The notes: a model not told the origin generated them from the sequence alone. Shown: positions 26,042 to 35,375, counted from the first letter of the stretch. The stretch: DNA of 64,000 bases from Paenibacillus algorifonticola (GCF_000971975.1 NZ_LAQO01000033.1:32536-96535); one strand, 5' to 3'. A program made the numbers and translations.

Positions 26042-27052
26042 TTACAAGCGGATTAACGCGCCGCGCTCATCCGCCGAGCGAAGCTCTGCTTCAATAATTT
26101 CCAGCGTGCCAACAGCGCTTTCCGGCGTACATACCGATACGGGCGTACCCGCTTTTACCGATTCAAGGAAATATTTGATTTGGCGGTAATAGCCCATGTC
26201 CGGCGAAAGATCAGCTACAAAACCCGGCTCATGGTTTGGATTCACTTTAACCTGTCCGTTCTCGAACAGCAGATTGCCGCCTTCAAAATTGACGCGGTAC
26301 GTCATCGCAAAGCCAAAATCGCCTTCCAGCGTCCAATCGGCTTGCGCATTCAGCACTTTGCCGTCCGGGTAGACGTAATGTGTTGATACGGTATCGTAGC
26401 CGCTGCCAGGAATGACGTTGCGAGCGAGCGTCGATACTTGCTCCGGATTGCCGAACAGCCAGTGGATAATATCTGTATCATGAATATGCATATCCAGCAC
26501 AGCCCCGCCGCTCTTGCTGCCATCAAGGAACCAGCCCTTAGGAGCGGCAGAGCCTCTGAAGAAATAACCGCCCGTTACCGCGCCAAAACGACCATCGTCA
26601 ACAACGGATTTCAAATATTCATAAGCTGGCCAGAAGCGCAGGCATTGACCAATCATCAGCGTTTTGCCTGTGCGCTCAGCCGTTTGCGCCATTTTCCAGC
26701 CATCAGCGGAGTTGCCGGCTACCGGCTTCTCGCACAGCACATGCAGCCCCTTTTCCAGCAGCGAGCAGGTCAGCTCTGCGTGCAAATAAGTGGGCAGTGT
26801 AATGTCGATAATGTCGAGCTCCTCGTTTTCGAGCATTTTCTCAATGCTGTCATACAAGTTGTACGGCGAAAGATCATAAACCTCTTGGCCCGTCGCCATA
26901 TTGCCGGAAGCTTTGCCATTTTTCAATTCCTCGATCATCAGATCGCAAATCGCTGCCAATTGCACAGGCGCGCCTTCTTCTGTCAGACGAACGTAGTTGT
27001 CGAAATGCATGCGTCCCATAAAACCGAAACCGATTAGACCTACTTTTAACAT
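26042..27052 (-). CDS. Gfo/Idh/MocA-family oxidoreductase
   Basis: This 336-residue NAD(P)-dependent sugar dehydrogenase-like protein has an N-terminal Rossmann fold (VGLIGFGFMGRMHFDNY), the catalytic EKP motif in LHVLCEKPVAGNSADGWKMA and a C-terminal alpha/beta domain (AVLDMHIHDTDIIHWLFG, with the conserved DxxxHD-type motif). The family oxidises or reduces sugars and inositols. AGGGGGATTCACC precedes the ATG. It lies 42 bp downstream of the TIM-barrel isomerase gene on the same strand, so the two probably act in sequence on one sugar or inositol derivative. Confidence 0.9.
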   Translation of the reverse strand: MLKVGLIGFGFMGRMHFDNYVRLTEEGAPVQLAAICDLMIEELKNGKASGNMATGQEVYDLSPYNLYDSIEKMLENEELDIIDITLPTYLHAELTCSLLEKGLHVLCEKPVAGNSADGWKMAQTAERTGKTLMIGQCLRFWPAYEYLKSVVDDGRFGAVTGGYFFRGSAAPKGWFLDGSKSGGAVLDMHIHDTDIIHWLFGNPEQVSTLARNVIPGSGYDTVSTHYVYPDGKVLNAQADWTLEGDFGFAMTYRVNFEGGNLLFENGQVKVNPNHEPGFVADLSPDMGYYRQIKYFLESVKAGTPVSVCTPESAVGTLEIIEAELRSADERGALIRL

Positions 27053-27094
27053 GGTGAATCCCCCTTATCAAATAAATGCTTTAGGCGAAATAGG

Positions 27095-27943
27095 CTAAGC
27101 GTTTCCACGGCCCAAAATCGCGTCCATCGCTTTTGAAGTATTGAAAATAATTTGCTCGGCATGATGCGTGTACGGCGGAATCATTTCGGCCGTTACGTAA
27201 TTGTCATAGCCAATCGCCTGCAGCGCCTCCATGACAGCTGGGTAGTTTACATCGCCTGCAAGCAGATCGACAAAGCCATGAAGTCCGCCCGCTTGGCGGC
27301 GGTAATCCTTGAAGTGAACCTTTTTGATCCGGTTGCCCAAAATGCGTACCCACTGCTCCGGATAACCGTTTTGCACGACGTTTCCTACATCGAAATAGGA
27401 GCCTACATAGCTCGAACCGAATGAGTCAATAAACCCGCGCAGCTCAAGCGGCGACAGCAGAAATTTATTCCATACATTTTCAATGCCAATGGATACGTTC
27501 GCGCTTTCGGCAAAAGGGACGAGCTTCGCAATCGACTCCTGGGCACGGTTATACGCATATTCGTAATCCGTTACTTCGCTGCCGAGAATAAAGTCAACGC
27601 CAACCGCGCCAGGGATGACCAAAATCGTATCGACGCCAAGCGCCGCCGCAAGCTCCAGCTGTTTTTTGCAAATATCAATTGCTTTGCTTTGCGTCTCCGG
27701 GTTCGCGCTTGTCATGGCATAATCCCAATATAGACCTGTCGCAAGGCCCGCGATTTCCAGCTCAGCTTCCTCTAGACGCGCCTTGATGTCGCGAATTTCC
27801 TGATCCGTTGCCGCGAGGCTCAGCTCGCCCGTGCCGTTAAGCGACAGCTCGATGCCATCAAAGCCGGCTTTTTTCGCCGTTTGGATGCAGCTGGCGATGG
27901 TGGTGTCGTTTTTGAATGACCAAATATTAATCCCTTTTTTCAT
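27095..27943 (-). CDS. Sugar phosphate isomerase/epimerase (AP endonuclease 2-like TIM barrel)
   Basis: This 282-residue TIM barrel has the family's metal-ligand pattern: GFDGIELSLNGTGELSLAAT, VSIGIENVWNKFLLSP (Glu ligand), VGSYFDVGNVVQNGYPEQW (Asp), KKVHFKDYRR (His) and NYVTAEMIPPY (Glu). Members isomerise or epimerise keto-sugars or inosose derivatives (hydroxypyruvate isomerase/IolE/IolI-like). AGGAGGAAACCCAA precedes the ATG. First gene of a two-gene unit with the oxidoreductase at 26042. The substrate cannot be fixed. Confidence 0.9.
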   Translation of the reverse strand: MKKGINIWSFKNDTTIASCIQTAKKAGFDGIELSLNGTGELSLAATDQEIRDIKARLEEAELEIAGLATGLYWDYAMTSANPETQSKAIDICKKQLELAAALGVDTILVIPGAVGVDFILGSEVTDYEYAYNRAQESIAKLVPFAESANVSIGIENVWNKFLLSPLELRGFIDSFGSSYVGSYFDVGNVVQNGYPEQWVRILGNRIKKVHFKDYRRQAGGLHGFVDLLAGDVNYPAVMEALQAIGYDNYVTAEMIPPYTHHAEQIIFNTSKAMDAILGRGNA

Positions 27944-27981
27944 TTGGGTTTCCTCCTGTTAAATAAATTAGATTAAAAGAT

Positions 27982-28183
27982 GGGTGAAAAAGGATCGGCG
28001 CTGCGTAAAAGGTTTAGTTTTCGATCGCTGTTGCCCTTTGTTTTCCTGAACAATACATGCTTCATCGGTGGAAAACAAAAGACAAAGGCATATCCTTACG
28101 AAGCTGCTTTCCTACGGAAAGCTTTAGGCGAACGCTCACGCTTCTCAAATCCAAACCTTTTACTCCGCTTGCCTTTTTCACCC
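27982..28183. repeat. Dispersed palindromic repeat, copy A (longest)
   Basis: This 202-bp imperfect palindrome opens with GGGTGAAAAAGGATCGGCGC. The right end, read on the minus strand, opens with GGGTGAAAAAGGCAAGCGGA. Both arms then converge on GTAAAAGGTTT, and an inner pair, CCCTTTGTTTTCC and GGAAAACAAAAGACAAAGG, extends the hairpin. It lies between the TIM-barrel gene and the CBM9-like gene and encodes nothing convincing. Confidence 0.85.
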
Positions 28184-28202
28184 GCCTTTTAATTAAGAAA
28201 CT

Positions 28203-28844
28203 TTAATTAAAAATGAGCTTGCCGAAATACTGCGGCAGATGGAAGTTCACCGCTCGCGTAGGACGCCATGCTTGATACTCGCGAATACCCTGAACATCCT
28301 GATCGATGCGGTAAACGTTGATTCGCATCGTTAAACCAGGGGCGAAAGGACGCTTGAAATTGGATGCTGGAATATCAATGAAATAGAGCAAATTTCCTTG
28401 ACCGTCTGATTGTACGGTCGTTTGGAGGGCGGAAAACTGCCAATTCAGATCGGAGGAGATGATGCCTCCTGAGCCGTCATTTTCGATGACAGCATCAAAT
28501 ACGATGTTATAAGGGCTAACCTCCAGCTCCATATAACGCCGACCCTCCCCCTCCTCGTCAATAAACACCTCGACAACATCCTGCTCATAAAGCGGCTCGT
28601 CCCGCTTCGTAAAATCAGATACGATATGCGAATCCCTGCATGCGAAACGGATATGCAAATGCTCCGAACTCCAGCCCATCCTTACCTCCGTCCGCTCCCG
28701 TGGCGGCGCGCCTGTTACCGTCTCAACCAGTTCCAACGCCTCGCAATGGCCCCAATCCAGCGAAACGGATGAAGCGCCAGATACTGCGGGCTCCATCCGC
28801 TTGCAAATGTAGCTGCCGCCAATGGCGGCAATAGCGGATTCCAT
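28203..28844 (-). CDS. CBM9-like carbohydrate-binding protein (cytoplasmic)
   Basis: This 213-residue beta-sandwich protein resembles the family 9 carbohydrate-binding module: ERTEVRMGWSSEHLHIRFAC, EPLYEQDVVEVFIDEEGEGR, YMELEVSPYNIVFDAVIEND and the end INVYRIDQDVQG with YQAWRPTRAVNFHLPQYFGK. It has no signal peptide, so it is probably an intracellular member of unknown role rather than a cell-surface binder. The first in-frame ATG (28853) is only 1 bp from AAGGAG, whereas the second (28844) is 10 bp away, so the latter is chosen. It is divergent from the AraC gene. Confidence 0.8.
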   Translation of the reverse strand: MESAIAAIGGSYICKRMEPAVSGASSVSLDWGHCEALELVETVTGAPPRERTEVRMGWSSEHLHIRFACRDSHIVSDFTKRDEPLYEQDVVEVFIDEEGEGRRYMELEVSPYNIVFDAVIENDGSGGIISSDLNWQFSALQTTVQSDGQGNLLYFIDIPASNFKRPFAPGLTMRINVYRIDQDVQGIREYQAWRPTRAVNFHLPQYFGKLIFN

Positions 28845-28922
28845 CAGCTTCATACTCCTTTTTTAGCAAAATCCGTGATGTTGAAACCCATTAGCAAACA
28901 TGTGATAATACATTTATAATAG

Positions 28923-28935
28923 CCGATTTAATCGG
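28923..28935. promoter_or_regulatory. Perfect 13-bp palindrome between CBM9-like and AraC genes
   Basis: CCGATTTAATCGG is a perfect odd-centred palindrome in the divergent promoter region, 79 bp from the CBM9-like start and 82 bp from the AraC start. It may be an operator; the binder is unknown. Confidence 0.4.
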
Positions 28936-29016
28936 ATTTTTATTTAGTCGAAAAAGAGATTATTTGCACAATTCCGTTTTATTGCGCATACAAATATAGG
29001 AAAGGCGGTTGACTCT

Positions 29017-29922
29017 GTGGACAACCTTGCTGCACGCTACCCTCTGCAAAGGGTAGCTCCTTTTCGGGAATGGTCGCCGAGCGTCCATTATGCCCAGTTC
29101 CAAACCCTGCCTCCGGGCCCGATGCCGAGGCGAAGGCTGTATGATTTTGAGCTGCTGTATGTTGCCCATGGCGAAGCAGCCACCTATATGCACGGACAGC
29201 GCTATACGCTTACTGCGGGTCAGCTTATTTTTTTGCCCTCTGGCGTCTATCACCAAAATGAGATTATATCGACTCCCGAAGCAAGGTTTCTTGGCATTCA
29301 CTTTGATTTTTTCGATGAGCTGGATGTTCAGACAGAGGCGGATATGGTCGTCTATACAGAAGAGGCCCAAGGAGATAAATTTGCAGTGGAAGCTTGCGCG
29401 GAGCATCTGGCTTCGTTATCGGCGAGCATCGTCTATACGCCTTCACTCGTATGCGTTCAGCTCATGGAGCAGCTCGTGCACGAGTTTACGATGCGCCCGC
29501 CCGGCTATGAGCTCGCCTGCAAAGCGTATATGCTGCAAATTCTCACCCATCTGCTGCGCTCCTCCTTATCAAGCTCTGTTGCGCAGGCTTCTGTGCATGG
29601 GGACAAACTGCTGGAGGTGATGAAGCAAATCGAAGACGCGCCAGCGGAGCCATGGACGAACCCAAGCCTTGCGAAACGGCTTAATTTGAGCGTCGATCAT
29701 ATGGCGAAGCTGTTTAAGCAAATAGCGGGAATGCCGCCGAGCGAATTCGTCCAATCGATCCGCCACCGGGAGGCGAGAAGGCTGCTGCGTGAATCCGGGC
29801 TGTCGATTGAAAGCATCGGCGAAAGCGTTGGCTATCCCGATATTCATTATTTCAGCCGTATTTTTCGCCGCCATGAAGGTATTTCACCGCGCGAATACCG
29901 CAAGCTGTCCAACATTTTATAA
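29017..29922 (+). CDS. AraC-family transcriptional regulator with cupin sensor domain
   Basis: This 301-residue protein has an N-terminal AraC-type cupin (RLYDFELLYVAHGEAATYMH, AGQLIFLPSGVYHQNEI, about residues 40-90) that binds the effector, and a C-terminal double helix-turn-helix (NPSLAKRLNLSVDHMAKLFK, ESIGESVGYPDIHYFSRIFR, HEGISPREYRK). It starts at GTG, with GGAAAGGCGG about 10 bp upstream. Divergent from the CBM9-like gene, it may regulate that gene together with the oxidoreductase/isomerase pair beyond it. The effector sugar is unknown. Confidence 0.92.
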   Translation: MDNLAARYPLQRVAPFREWSPSVHYAQFQTLPPGPMPRRRLYDFELLYVAHGEAATYMHGQRYTLTAGQLIFLPSGVYHQNEIISTPEARFLGIHFDFFDELDVQTEADMVVYTEEAQGDKFAVEACAEHLASLSASIVYTPSLVCVQLMEQLVHEFTMRPPGYELACKAYMLQILTHLLRSSLSSSVAQASVHGDKLLEVMKQIEDAPAEPWTNPSLAKRLNLSVDHMAKLFKQIAGMPPSEFVQSIRHREARRLLRESGLSIESIGESVGYPDIHYFSRIFRRHEGISPREYRKLSNIL

Positions 29923-29951
29923 GCAGCAAGCCCGGTAACAAGCAAACAAAA

Positions 29952-29990
29952 AAAGAGGACGCCTGATTTACATCAGAAGTCCTCTCCTTC
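29952..29990. terminator. Convergent terminator between AraC and LacI genes
   Basis: AAGAGGAC pairs with GTCCTCT around an 18-base loop, with AAAAAAA on the left and CCTTCTTGC on the right. It is placed between two converging stop codons. Confidence 0.7.
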
Positions 29991-30088
29991 TTGCTATTGC
30001 GGGGTCCTTCATTGACCGCGCCCAGAGTGCAAAATACCATATCCGAGCATAATCTTATAGCTTGATTATAGGTGTAGATGAAGCTGCG

Positions 30089-31129
30089 TTATGTCGTCAC
30101 ATGCGCAAGCTTGCTGCTGGTGGAATGGCGGAGTAGGCATCGGTAGGGAATGACCATTTTGACCGCGATTTCATATTGATTTTCCAAATAATCGATCAGC
30201 AGCTTGACCGCGAACATGCCCATCTCAAGCTTAGGCACATGAATGGTCGAAAGCGGCGGCGATGTAAATTCGGATATTTCAATGTTATCGACGCCGAAAA
30301 AGGCGATGTCATCGGGAATTTTCAGCTCACGCTCCGTCGCTGCACGCATCGCTGCAATCGCCATCATGTCACTCGCGGCAAAAATAGCCGTCGGCCGCTG
30401 CGCATTGTTCGCAAAAGCCTGCTTGGTCAGCTCGTAACTGAGCGCTACATCCCATTTGACATCAATGACCCATTCATCGTCAATCGGCAAGCCCGCTTCC
30501 TTCAAGGCGCTTTGATACCCGAGAAAACGTTTTTCCGCACGGAAGTCGTCCTTGTATTCCGAGCCGCCAATATAAGCGATGTGGCGATGGCCCTGCTCAA
30601 TGAGATGGTTAACAGCCTCCTTCGCAGCCGCCTCCCGGTCATAGCTGACAACCGGAACCTCTCTATCAGCAATATCGACGCCGACGACCGCCCGGACATT
30701 CGCTTTAATCCAGCGGTACGCTTCAGGATCAATGCGCTCCACTACGAGCATGCCGTCGATTTGATGCTCCTCCACCAATGCTTGCAGCTGCTCGGTATCG
30801 GCTTCCTTCTCAATGCTGTATACGAATTCGAGGCGCATGCCTGAGGCGGCAAGCTCCTTCTCTATCCCTTCCAATATGACGGAAAAATAAGGGTTGTTGT
30901 ATTTGTTTTGCGGAATCGCCACTACGCAGCCAATCCGATAGGCTGTTTTGGCTTCTGCCTTTTTCTTCTTTGCCGGTCGAAGCGTGCGATAGCCAAGCTG
31001 CTCGGCGGTTTCCCAAATTTTTTTACGGGTCTCGTCGCTAACGGAGCGATTGGCATCGTTTTTCATCACGCGTGAAACCGTCGAGATGGATACGCCAACG
31101 CGATCCGCTATATCTTTCAGTTTAGCCAT
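30089..31129 (-). CDS. LacI-family transcriptional repressor
   Basis: This 346-residue protein has the LacI DNA-binding headpiece (LKDIADRVGVSISTVSRVMK, hinge GYRTLRPAKKKK with a Lys-rich stretch) and a periplasmic-binding-like effector domain (RIGCVVAIPQNKYNNPYFSV, HRHIAYIGGSEYKDDFRAEK, AIFAASDMMAIAAMRAATER, IAFFGVDNIEISEFTSPPLS). It is probably a repressor relieved by a sugar. A palindrome ATTTGCGGCAAAT lies 78 bp upstream, and three close variants lie between the operon at 37.4 kb and the gene at 38.0 kb. These are the best candidates for its binding sites, including autoregulation. The order of genes places the regulated transporter about 6 kb away. Confidence 0.95.
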   Translation of the reverse strand: MAKLKDIADRVGVSISTVSRVMKNDANRSVSDETRKKIWETAEQLGYRTLRPAKKKKAEAKTAYRIGCVVAIPQNKYNNPYFSVILEGIEKELAASGMRLEFVYSIEKEADTEQLQALVEEHQIDGMLVVERIDPEAYRWIKANVRAVVGVDIADREVPVVSYDREAAAKEAVNHLIEQGHRHIAYIGGSEYKDDFRAEKRFLGYQSALKEAGLPIDDEWVIDVKWDVALSYELTKQAFANNAQRPTAIFAASDMMAIAAMRAATERELKIPDDIAFFGVDNIEISEFTSPPLSTIHVPKLEMGMFAVKLLIDYLENQYEIAVKMVIPYRCLLRHSTSSKLAHVTT

Positions 31130-31206
31130 TCCTGATTCCTCTTTTCACCCAAGCAGTAGATAAAAGCCCGACTATAATTGGGGCAAATTTTATTTGACCA
31201 ACATTA

Positions 31207-31219
31207 ATTTGCGGCAAAT
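31207..31219. promoter_or_regulatory. LacI-type operator candidate, copy 1 (autoregulatory)
   Basis: ATTTGCGGCAAAT is a perfect odd-centred palindrome upstream of the LacI gene and is identical to the copy at 37526-37538. The 3' neighbour of a second A/T-rich inverted stretch (GCAAATTTTATTTG, 31193-31206) adds further dyad symmetry. Confidence 0.75.
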
Positions 31220-31274
31220 ATAATTTTATAGCCCTGCCCCGGGGAAGTCAAGGAAATCGCCATTTCTTCACAAC

Positions 31275-31315
31275 AAAAAAACGTCAGGGAAGCTTGCTTT
31301 TCCCTGACGTTTTTT
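31275..31315 (-). terminator. Terminator of the beta-helix gene
   Basis: AAACGTCAGGGAA pairs with TTCCCTGACGTTT around a 9-base loop with a perfect stem, A-run and T-run on both sides. It separates the beta-helix gene from the LacI gene. Confidence 0.92.
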
Positions 31316-31351
31316 GCGTCTTTTTAACCGTTTGCCTGTCGTAGGCTGTTG

Positions 31352-32893
31352 TTACTCATCTGCTCCAATATTGACTGCTGCGCCCTGTACACGCGGCTGC
31401 CCATCCATATCCAGCGTACCGATAATTGCGGTATCCGTATCGCCAGCATCAATAGCTGGGGACGTCGCTTGCAAATGGAAGTCATTCAAGGAGACATTAA
31501 CAAACTTAGGGTCTGCAAATAAGGAATGCGAATCGTTTCCAGAATTCGCTTTGTAATCTGCGTAGCCGTCATACTCGACATTTTTCCAAACCCAGTAAGC
31601 ATCCGAGCTTCCACCTGACGTGGAATACAAATTATAATCGACGATGTTGCCGGAGTTTTGCGTATATTCGTTATAGATGAGGACGCCTGTCGAGCTGGCC
31701 ACCATAATGTTGTTTTTAATAATGTTATTTTTTGTATCAAATTGAACGTAAAGCTGGCCTGCGCCGTCGCCGATTGTATCGTTTTTGTAAAGCGTATTAT
31801 TGACGATTTTGCTGTCTGTCGTGGAGCCGCGCTGCTTATCATAGCCGCCCATTGCAATGCCCGTTAGACGGTTGTTGTAAATGATATTGCTGCGAACCGT
31901 AATGTTGCTCGTAGATTTGCCTTTATGCTCGGAAGCAATTTCGACGCCAATATCGTTGTTGTAGCTATAGTTTTGCTCGATGATGCTGTCTTTGCCGCCA
32001 TCGACATAAATGCCGTCAGCTGCATTGCTGTTGTTTGGAAGCTTTTTCCTATAAGAAGGATTGTTATTTGACGTAATGTTGTAGACCCGGTTGCCCTTCA
32101 CTAGACCGTTGCGCACCTGATCATAGGCTGTATTCGGGGCTGTCCCCTCAAAGCCGATCAGGTCGATGCCGATATTGTCATTGTCATGGACCAGATTATT
32201 CGTTACCTCGAACGTATCCACATTGCCATTGAGCACAAGCGATTCGCTGGAGCCAAGCACCAAATTGTACAGCTCATTGCCGTCAATCGTCAGATTGTTC
32301 AGGGAAGCCGGCGACTTCGTACCGTATACGGCAATGCCATGGGCATCGCGGCCCAGCAAATCGCTGCCTGTCGGCGTCACCGTATTTTTAATAGCATGAA
32401 CTTTATTGTCCAGCAGGCTGATATAGCTGCCAGCTCCGCTTACATAGATGCCTATTGGCACCCTATTTTTCGAAGCGCTTGTAAAATTGCGGATTTCAAA
32501 GCCTTTAACTGTAACATAGCTGACATCGGTCAAGCTAACGAGACCTTCCGCACCACTCGCCGTTAGTCCCGTACCATCAATCACAGCTGCCTCGTCAGCG
32601 TAATTCGTAAAGATGATTGGTCCTGCCGCAGCAGAGCCGGAACGGGTTATTTTCAGCTTCTGGTTGTAGACGCCGCCGCGAACATAGACCGTACTCCCAG
32701 TTGGTACGGCATCAGCTGCATGCTGCAGCGTTTTCCATGGCGCGGTTATCGTACCGGCGTTGGAATCATTGCCCGTCGTTGCGACATAATAATCGGCCCC
32801 CTCCGCCGAAACGTCCGGTCCCGAAACACCGATGACACACAAGGTGAATACCGCCATGCCGAGTATGGCTGTTACATATTTATTCATTTTCAT
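31352..32893 (-). CDS. Secreted right-handed parallel beta-helix protein (polysaccharide lyase-like)
   Basis: This 513-residue protein has a Sec signal peptide (NKYVTAILGMAVFTLCVIGV, cleavage near SAEG) and a DUF1565/pectate-lyase-like N-terminal cap (YYVATTGNDSNAGTITAPWK, GSTVYVRGGVYNQ), then repeated beta-helix coils (NNLTIDGNELYNLVLG, VTNNLVHDNDNIGIDLIGFE, IIEQNYSYNNDIGVEIASEH, NNIIKNNIMVASSTGVLIYN). It ends in QPRVQGAAVNIGADE, a common C-terminal motif of these proteins. Such folds bind or cleave polysaccharides such as pectin; catalytic residues cannot be assigned. The SD AAGGAG is about 13 bp from the first ATG, and a second ATG two codons on is possible. It has its own terminators on both sides. 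Confidence 0.87.
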   Translation of the reverse strand: MKMNKYVTAILGMAVFTLCVIGVSGPDVSAEGADYYVATTGNDSNAGTITAPWKTLQHAADAVPTGSTVYVRGGVYNQKLKITRSGSAAAGPIIFTNYADEAAVIDGTGLTASGAEGLVSLTDVSYVTVKGFEIRNFTSASKNRVPIGIYVSGAGSYISLLDNKVHAIKNTVTPTGSDLLGRDAHGIAVYGTKSPASLNNLTIDGNELYNLVLGSSESLVLNGNVDTFEVTNNLVHDNDNIGIDLIGFEGTAPNTAYDQVRNGLVKGNRVYNITSNNNPSYRKKLPNNSNAADGIYVDGGKDSIIEQNYSYNNDIGVEIASEHKGKSTSNITVRSNIIYNNRLTGIAMGGYDKQRGSTTDSKIVNNTLYKNDTIGDGAGQLYVQFDTKNNIIKNNIMVASSTGVLIYNEYTQNSGNIVDYNLYSTSGGSSDAYWVWKNVEYDGYADYKANSGNDSHSLFADPKFVNVSLNDFHLQATSPAIDAGDTDTAIIGTLDMDGQPRVQGAAVNIGADE

Positions 32894-33041
32894 TACGAAC
32901 GATCATCTCCTTGAGGAATGCTCCACTTTCATAGTAGCAGCCATTATGCTGCAGCCCTCTGCTTATTTTGTCAGATAGATCTCTCTATGGCTACCTTTTC
33001 TATTATATCGTCATTCTATAGGCCGTACCTTATATAAACAC

Positions 33042-33095
33042 AAAACAACAGCAGCTTAGAACCTCACCCCCGGTTCCAATGCTGCTGTTGTTTTT
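33042..33095 (-). terminator. Terminator of the LacI-controlled ABC operon
   Basis: AAAACAACAGCAGC pairs perfectly with GCTGCTGTTGTTTT; the loop contains a small AACC/GGTT stem. The A-run on the left is the minus-strand U-run. It starts 4 bp beyond the binding-protein stop. Confidence 0.9.
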
Positions 33096-33099
33096 CGTT

Positions 33100-34464
33100 T
33101 TAGTTTACTTTGGAAGTCAATTCCTTAATCGCCGCCATTAGATCGCCTTCGCCCGCAAGCGGAAGCTTAAGCGATTGCTCGCCGTACGTCCATACGAGGT
33201 CGGTTTTCTTCGCCGTGAACGGCGATACGATGCCGTATTGCTGGGCATCAAGGAAGATTTTGTTCGCTTCGCCCATCGTTTCGATATAAGCATCCGATGC
33301 CGCTTTGTTAGCCGGAATCGAATAGCCCTGCTTCGCCAGCTCCGTCTGCCCTTCTGGGCCCGCAAGCCATGACAGCAGCTTGTATGCCGCCGCTTCATGC
33401 TTCGTATTAGCGCTGATTGCCATGCCCGCAGGCTGAACAACCGTTTGGTTCGTTTTAAATTTCGGCAAATAAGAGATGCCATAATCAATGCCCGCTTCTT
33501 TATAGTTGGCGGTATTCCAGCTGCCGCCCGGATTCATCGCAACCTTGCCCGTTGTAATCGCAAGGTTGACTTGGCCGCCAAGTCCTTCGATTTGCGCAGG
33601 CGTTGTGTTGATCTTTTTATTTTTCGTCAAATCGATAAAATATTGCAGCACTTCAATCGATTCCGGCGTGTCAAGCGCAAGCGTTCCGTCATCATTGACC
33701 AGCTTGCCGCCGTTCGACCACAGCTCAGGCTCCAGGAACCAGTCCATTGTCGAGCCAGGGGAAATCGAAAGGCCCCATTGTACGATGTTTTTGCCATCAA
33801 AGCCCGCTTCGCCAGCGTTTTTGCCGTTTTTATCAAACGTCAGCTTCGTTGCGATATCGGTAATTTCATCCCAAGTTGGCTCAAGCGATGGCATCGGCGC
33901 TTTCAGCGGGTTTGTTTTTTCATCGGTGAACAATGCTTTATTGTAGTACCATACGATGACGTTCGCATCAATCGGCAGCGACACCTGCTTGCCCTGATAC
34001 TTATGAAGACCCAGCAGGCTCGGATCCACATTGTTCAAATCAAATTTGTTATCGGCAAGCAAGCCGTCCAGTTCTTTAAAAATGCCCAGCTCCGCATATT
34101 TCTCTACATAAGCATAGCTTGTTTTGAATACGTCTGGAAGCGTTCCGCCAGCGGCATTCGCCGTCAGTCCGTCCCAGTAGCTGCCCCAGTCTTTGCCTTC
34201 CAGCTTAACGGTAATGCTAGGATTAGCCTCCGTAAACTTATTCAGCAGCTCCTGTGTGCGCTGAAGCTCCTCCGCCGTTCCCCACTGGGAATAGGTAATC
34301 GTTACAGCCTCTTCAGCTGGCGCGCTGGAATTGCCACCCGCATTGGATGGATTCGCCGTATTCGTCTGTCCGCCTGTATTGCCGCCTCCGCAGCCCGTCA
34401 CAAGAATAGACGCAGCCAACAACGTAGTACCTACACTCAACTTCCACTTGCTCTTCGTTTTCAT
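33100..34464 (-). CDS. Extracellular sugar-binding lipoprotein of the LacI-linked ABC transporter
   Basis: From 34464 the protein has 454 residues: a lipoprotein signal (KLSVGTTLLAASILVTGCGG, lipobox VTGC), a Gly/Asn/Thr-rich linker, and a family 1 solute-binding domain (VTITYSQWGTAEELQRTQEL, GKQVSLPIDANVIVWYYNKA, GKVAMNPGGSWN). A 64-residue upstream extension would precede the signal and is rejected; AAGGGG sits about 8 bp before 34464. It is the last gene of an oxidoreductase-permease-permease-binding protein operon, an uncommon order, because the binding protein usually comes first. The sugar is unknown. Confidence 0.93.
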   Translation of the reverse strand: MKTKSKWKLSVGTTLLAASILVTGCGGGNTGGQTNTANPSNAGGNSSAPAEEAVTITYSQWGTAEELQRTQELLNKFTEANPSITVKLEGKDWGSYWDGLTANAAGGTLPDVFKTSYAYVEKYAELGIFKELDGLLADNKFDLNNVDPSLLGLHKYQGKQVSLPIDANVIVWYYNKALFTDEKTNPLKAPMPSLEPTWDEITDIATKLTFDKNGKNAGEAGFDGKNIVQWGLSISPGSTMDWFLEPELWSNGGKLVNDDGTLALDTPESIEVLQYFIDLTKNKKINTTPAQIEGLGGQVNLAITTGKVAMNPGGSWNTANYKEAGIDYGISYLPKFKTNQTVVQPAGMAISANTKHEAAAYKLLSWLAGPEGQTELAKQGYSIPANKAASDAYIETMGEANKIFLDAQQYGIVSPFTAKKTDLVWTYGEQSLKLPLAGEGDLMAAIKELTSKVN

Positions 34465-34522
34465 ATACAGTTCCCCTTTTACGTCATGTAGAAAGCAAGA
34501 AAACCAGAACCGGAACGCGCCA

Positions 34523-35365
34523 TCATCCTTTGGAGCCCGTAAGCACCACCCCTTCCACAATGTAGCGTTGTGCGAAGAAATAAAGCAGGCCAATCGGAAT
34601 GATGCTAATAAAAGCACCAGCAGCAAGCGCCGGGAAATCCTGGCTCGTTTGTCCAATCAGCAGCTGCAGGCCAACACTCAGCGTGAACAGCTCATTATTT
34701 TTGATATAAAGAAACGGTCCGAGAAAATCGAGCCAAGAGTTGACGAAAGCGAAAATGATCGTCGTAATAATAATCGGCTTGGACAGCGGCATAATGACTC
34801 TCGCATATACGGTCCAGCGATTGCCGCCATCCAGATAAGTCGCCTCATCGAGCTCCTGCGGAATTGTAAGAAAAAATTGCCGGAATAAAAAAATGTAATA
34901 GGCGCCTCCGAGCCATGCCGGAACGATCAGCGGCAGCCACGTATCGATCCACCCCAGCTTCGCAAACAGCACATACGATGGAATCATCATAATAGACGGC
35001 GGAATCATCAGCGTCAGCAGCACGATCGGAAAAAGCTTATCCCGGTATTTCGTCGCAAAACGCGAAAATCCATAAGCCACAATGGAGCTGGAAACGACAG
35101 CGCCCAAGGCGACGAAAAACGAAATCGCAAATGAGTTTTGAATCCACTGCCACATCATGGGCTGGACGGCAAACAATCGTTCAAACGCCTCAAAGTTCAT
35201 ATGTTCTGGAAAAATAGTCGGCGGCACCTTGTACGTCTCCGCCTTCGTCTTCATCATGGTTGAGAGCATCCACACGAGAGGCCCTACAAATAACACCAAC
35301 GCTGCGAGCAGCAATGCATATTTGGAGACCGTTGCTGTTATGCTGCTCTTTTGCCCGCCATTCAT
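34523..35365 (-). CDS. Sugar ABC transporter permease, MalG type
   Basis: This 280-residue, six-span permease has an N-terminal span (YALLLAALVLFVGPLVWMLS) and the coupling loop LDEATYLDGGNRWTVYARVI (EAA motif with a Gly-Gly in place of the usual Gly-Ala). It pairs with the MalF-type permease 10 bp upstream. AGGGGGATC precedes the ATG. No ATPase gene is present in the operon. Confidence 0.92.
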   Translation of the reverse strand: MNGGQKSSITATVSKYALLLAALVLFVGPLVWMLSTMMKTKAETYKVPPTIFPEHMNFEAFERLFAVQPMMWQWIQNSFAISFFVALGAVVSSSIVAYGFSRFATKYRDKLFPIVLLTLMIPPSIMMIPSYVLFAKLGWIDTWLPLIVPAWLGGAYYIFLFRQFFLTIPQELDEATYLDGGNRWTVYARVIMPLSKPIIITTIIFAFVNSWLDFLGPFLYIKNNELFTLSVGLQLLIGQTSQDFPALAAGAFISIIPIGLLYFFAQRYIVEGVVLTGSKG

Positions 35366-35375
35366 ATAGATCCCC

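Noticed and set aside
33397..34491. Long plus-strand open frame of 364 codons opposite a binding-protein gene
   Set aside because: Basic, Arg-rich antisense translation without SD; the minus strand has a clear lipoprotein gene.
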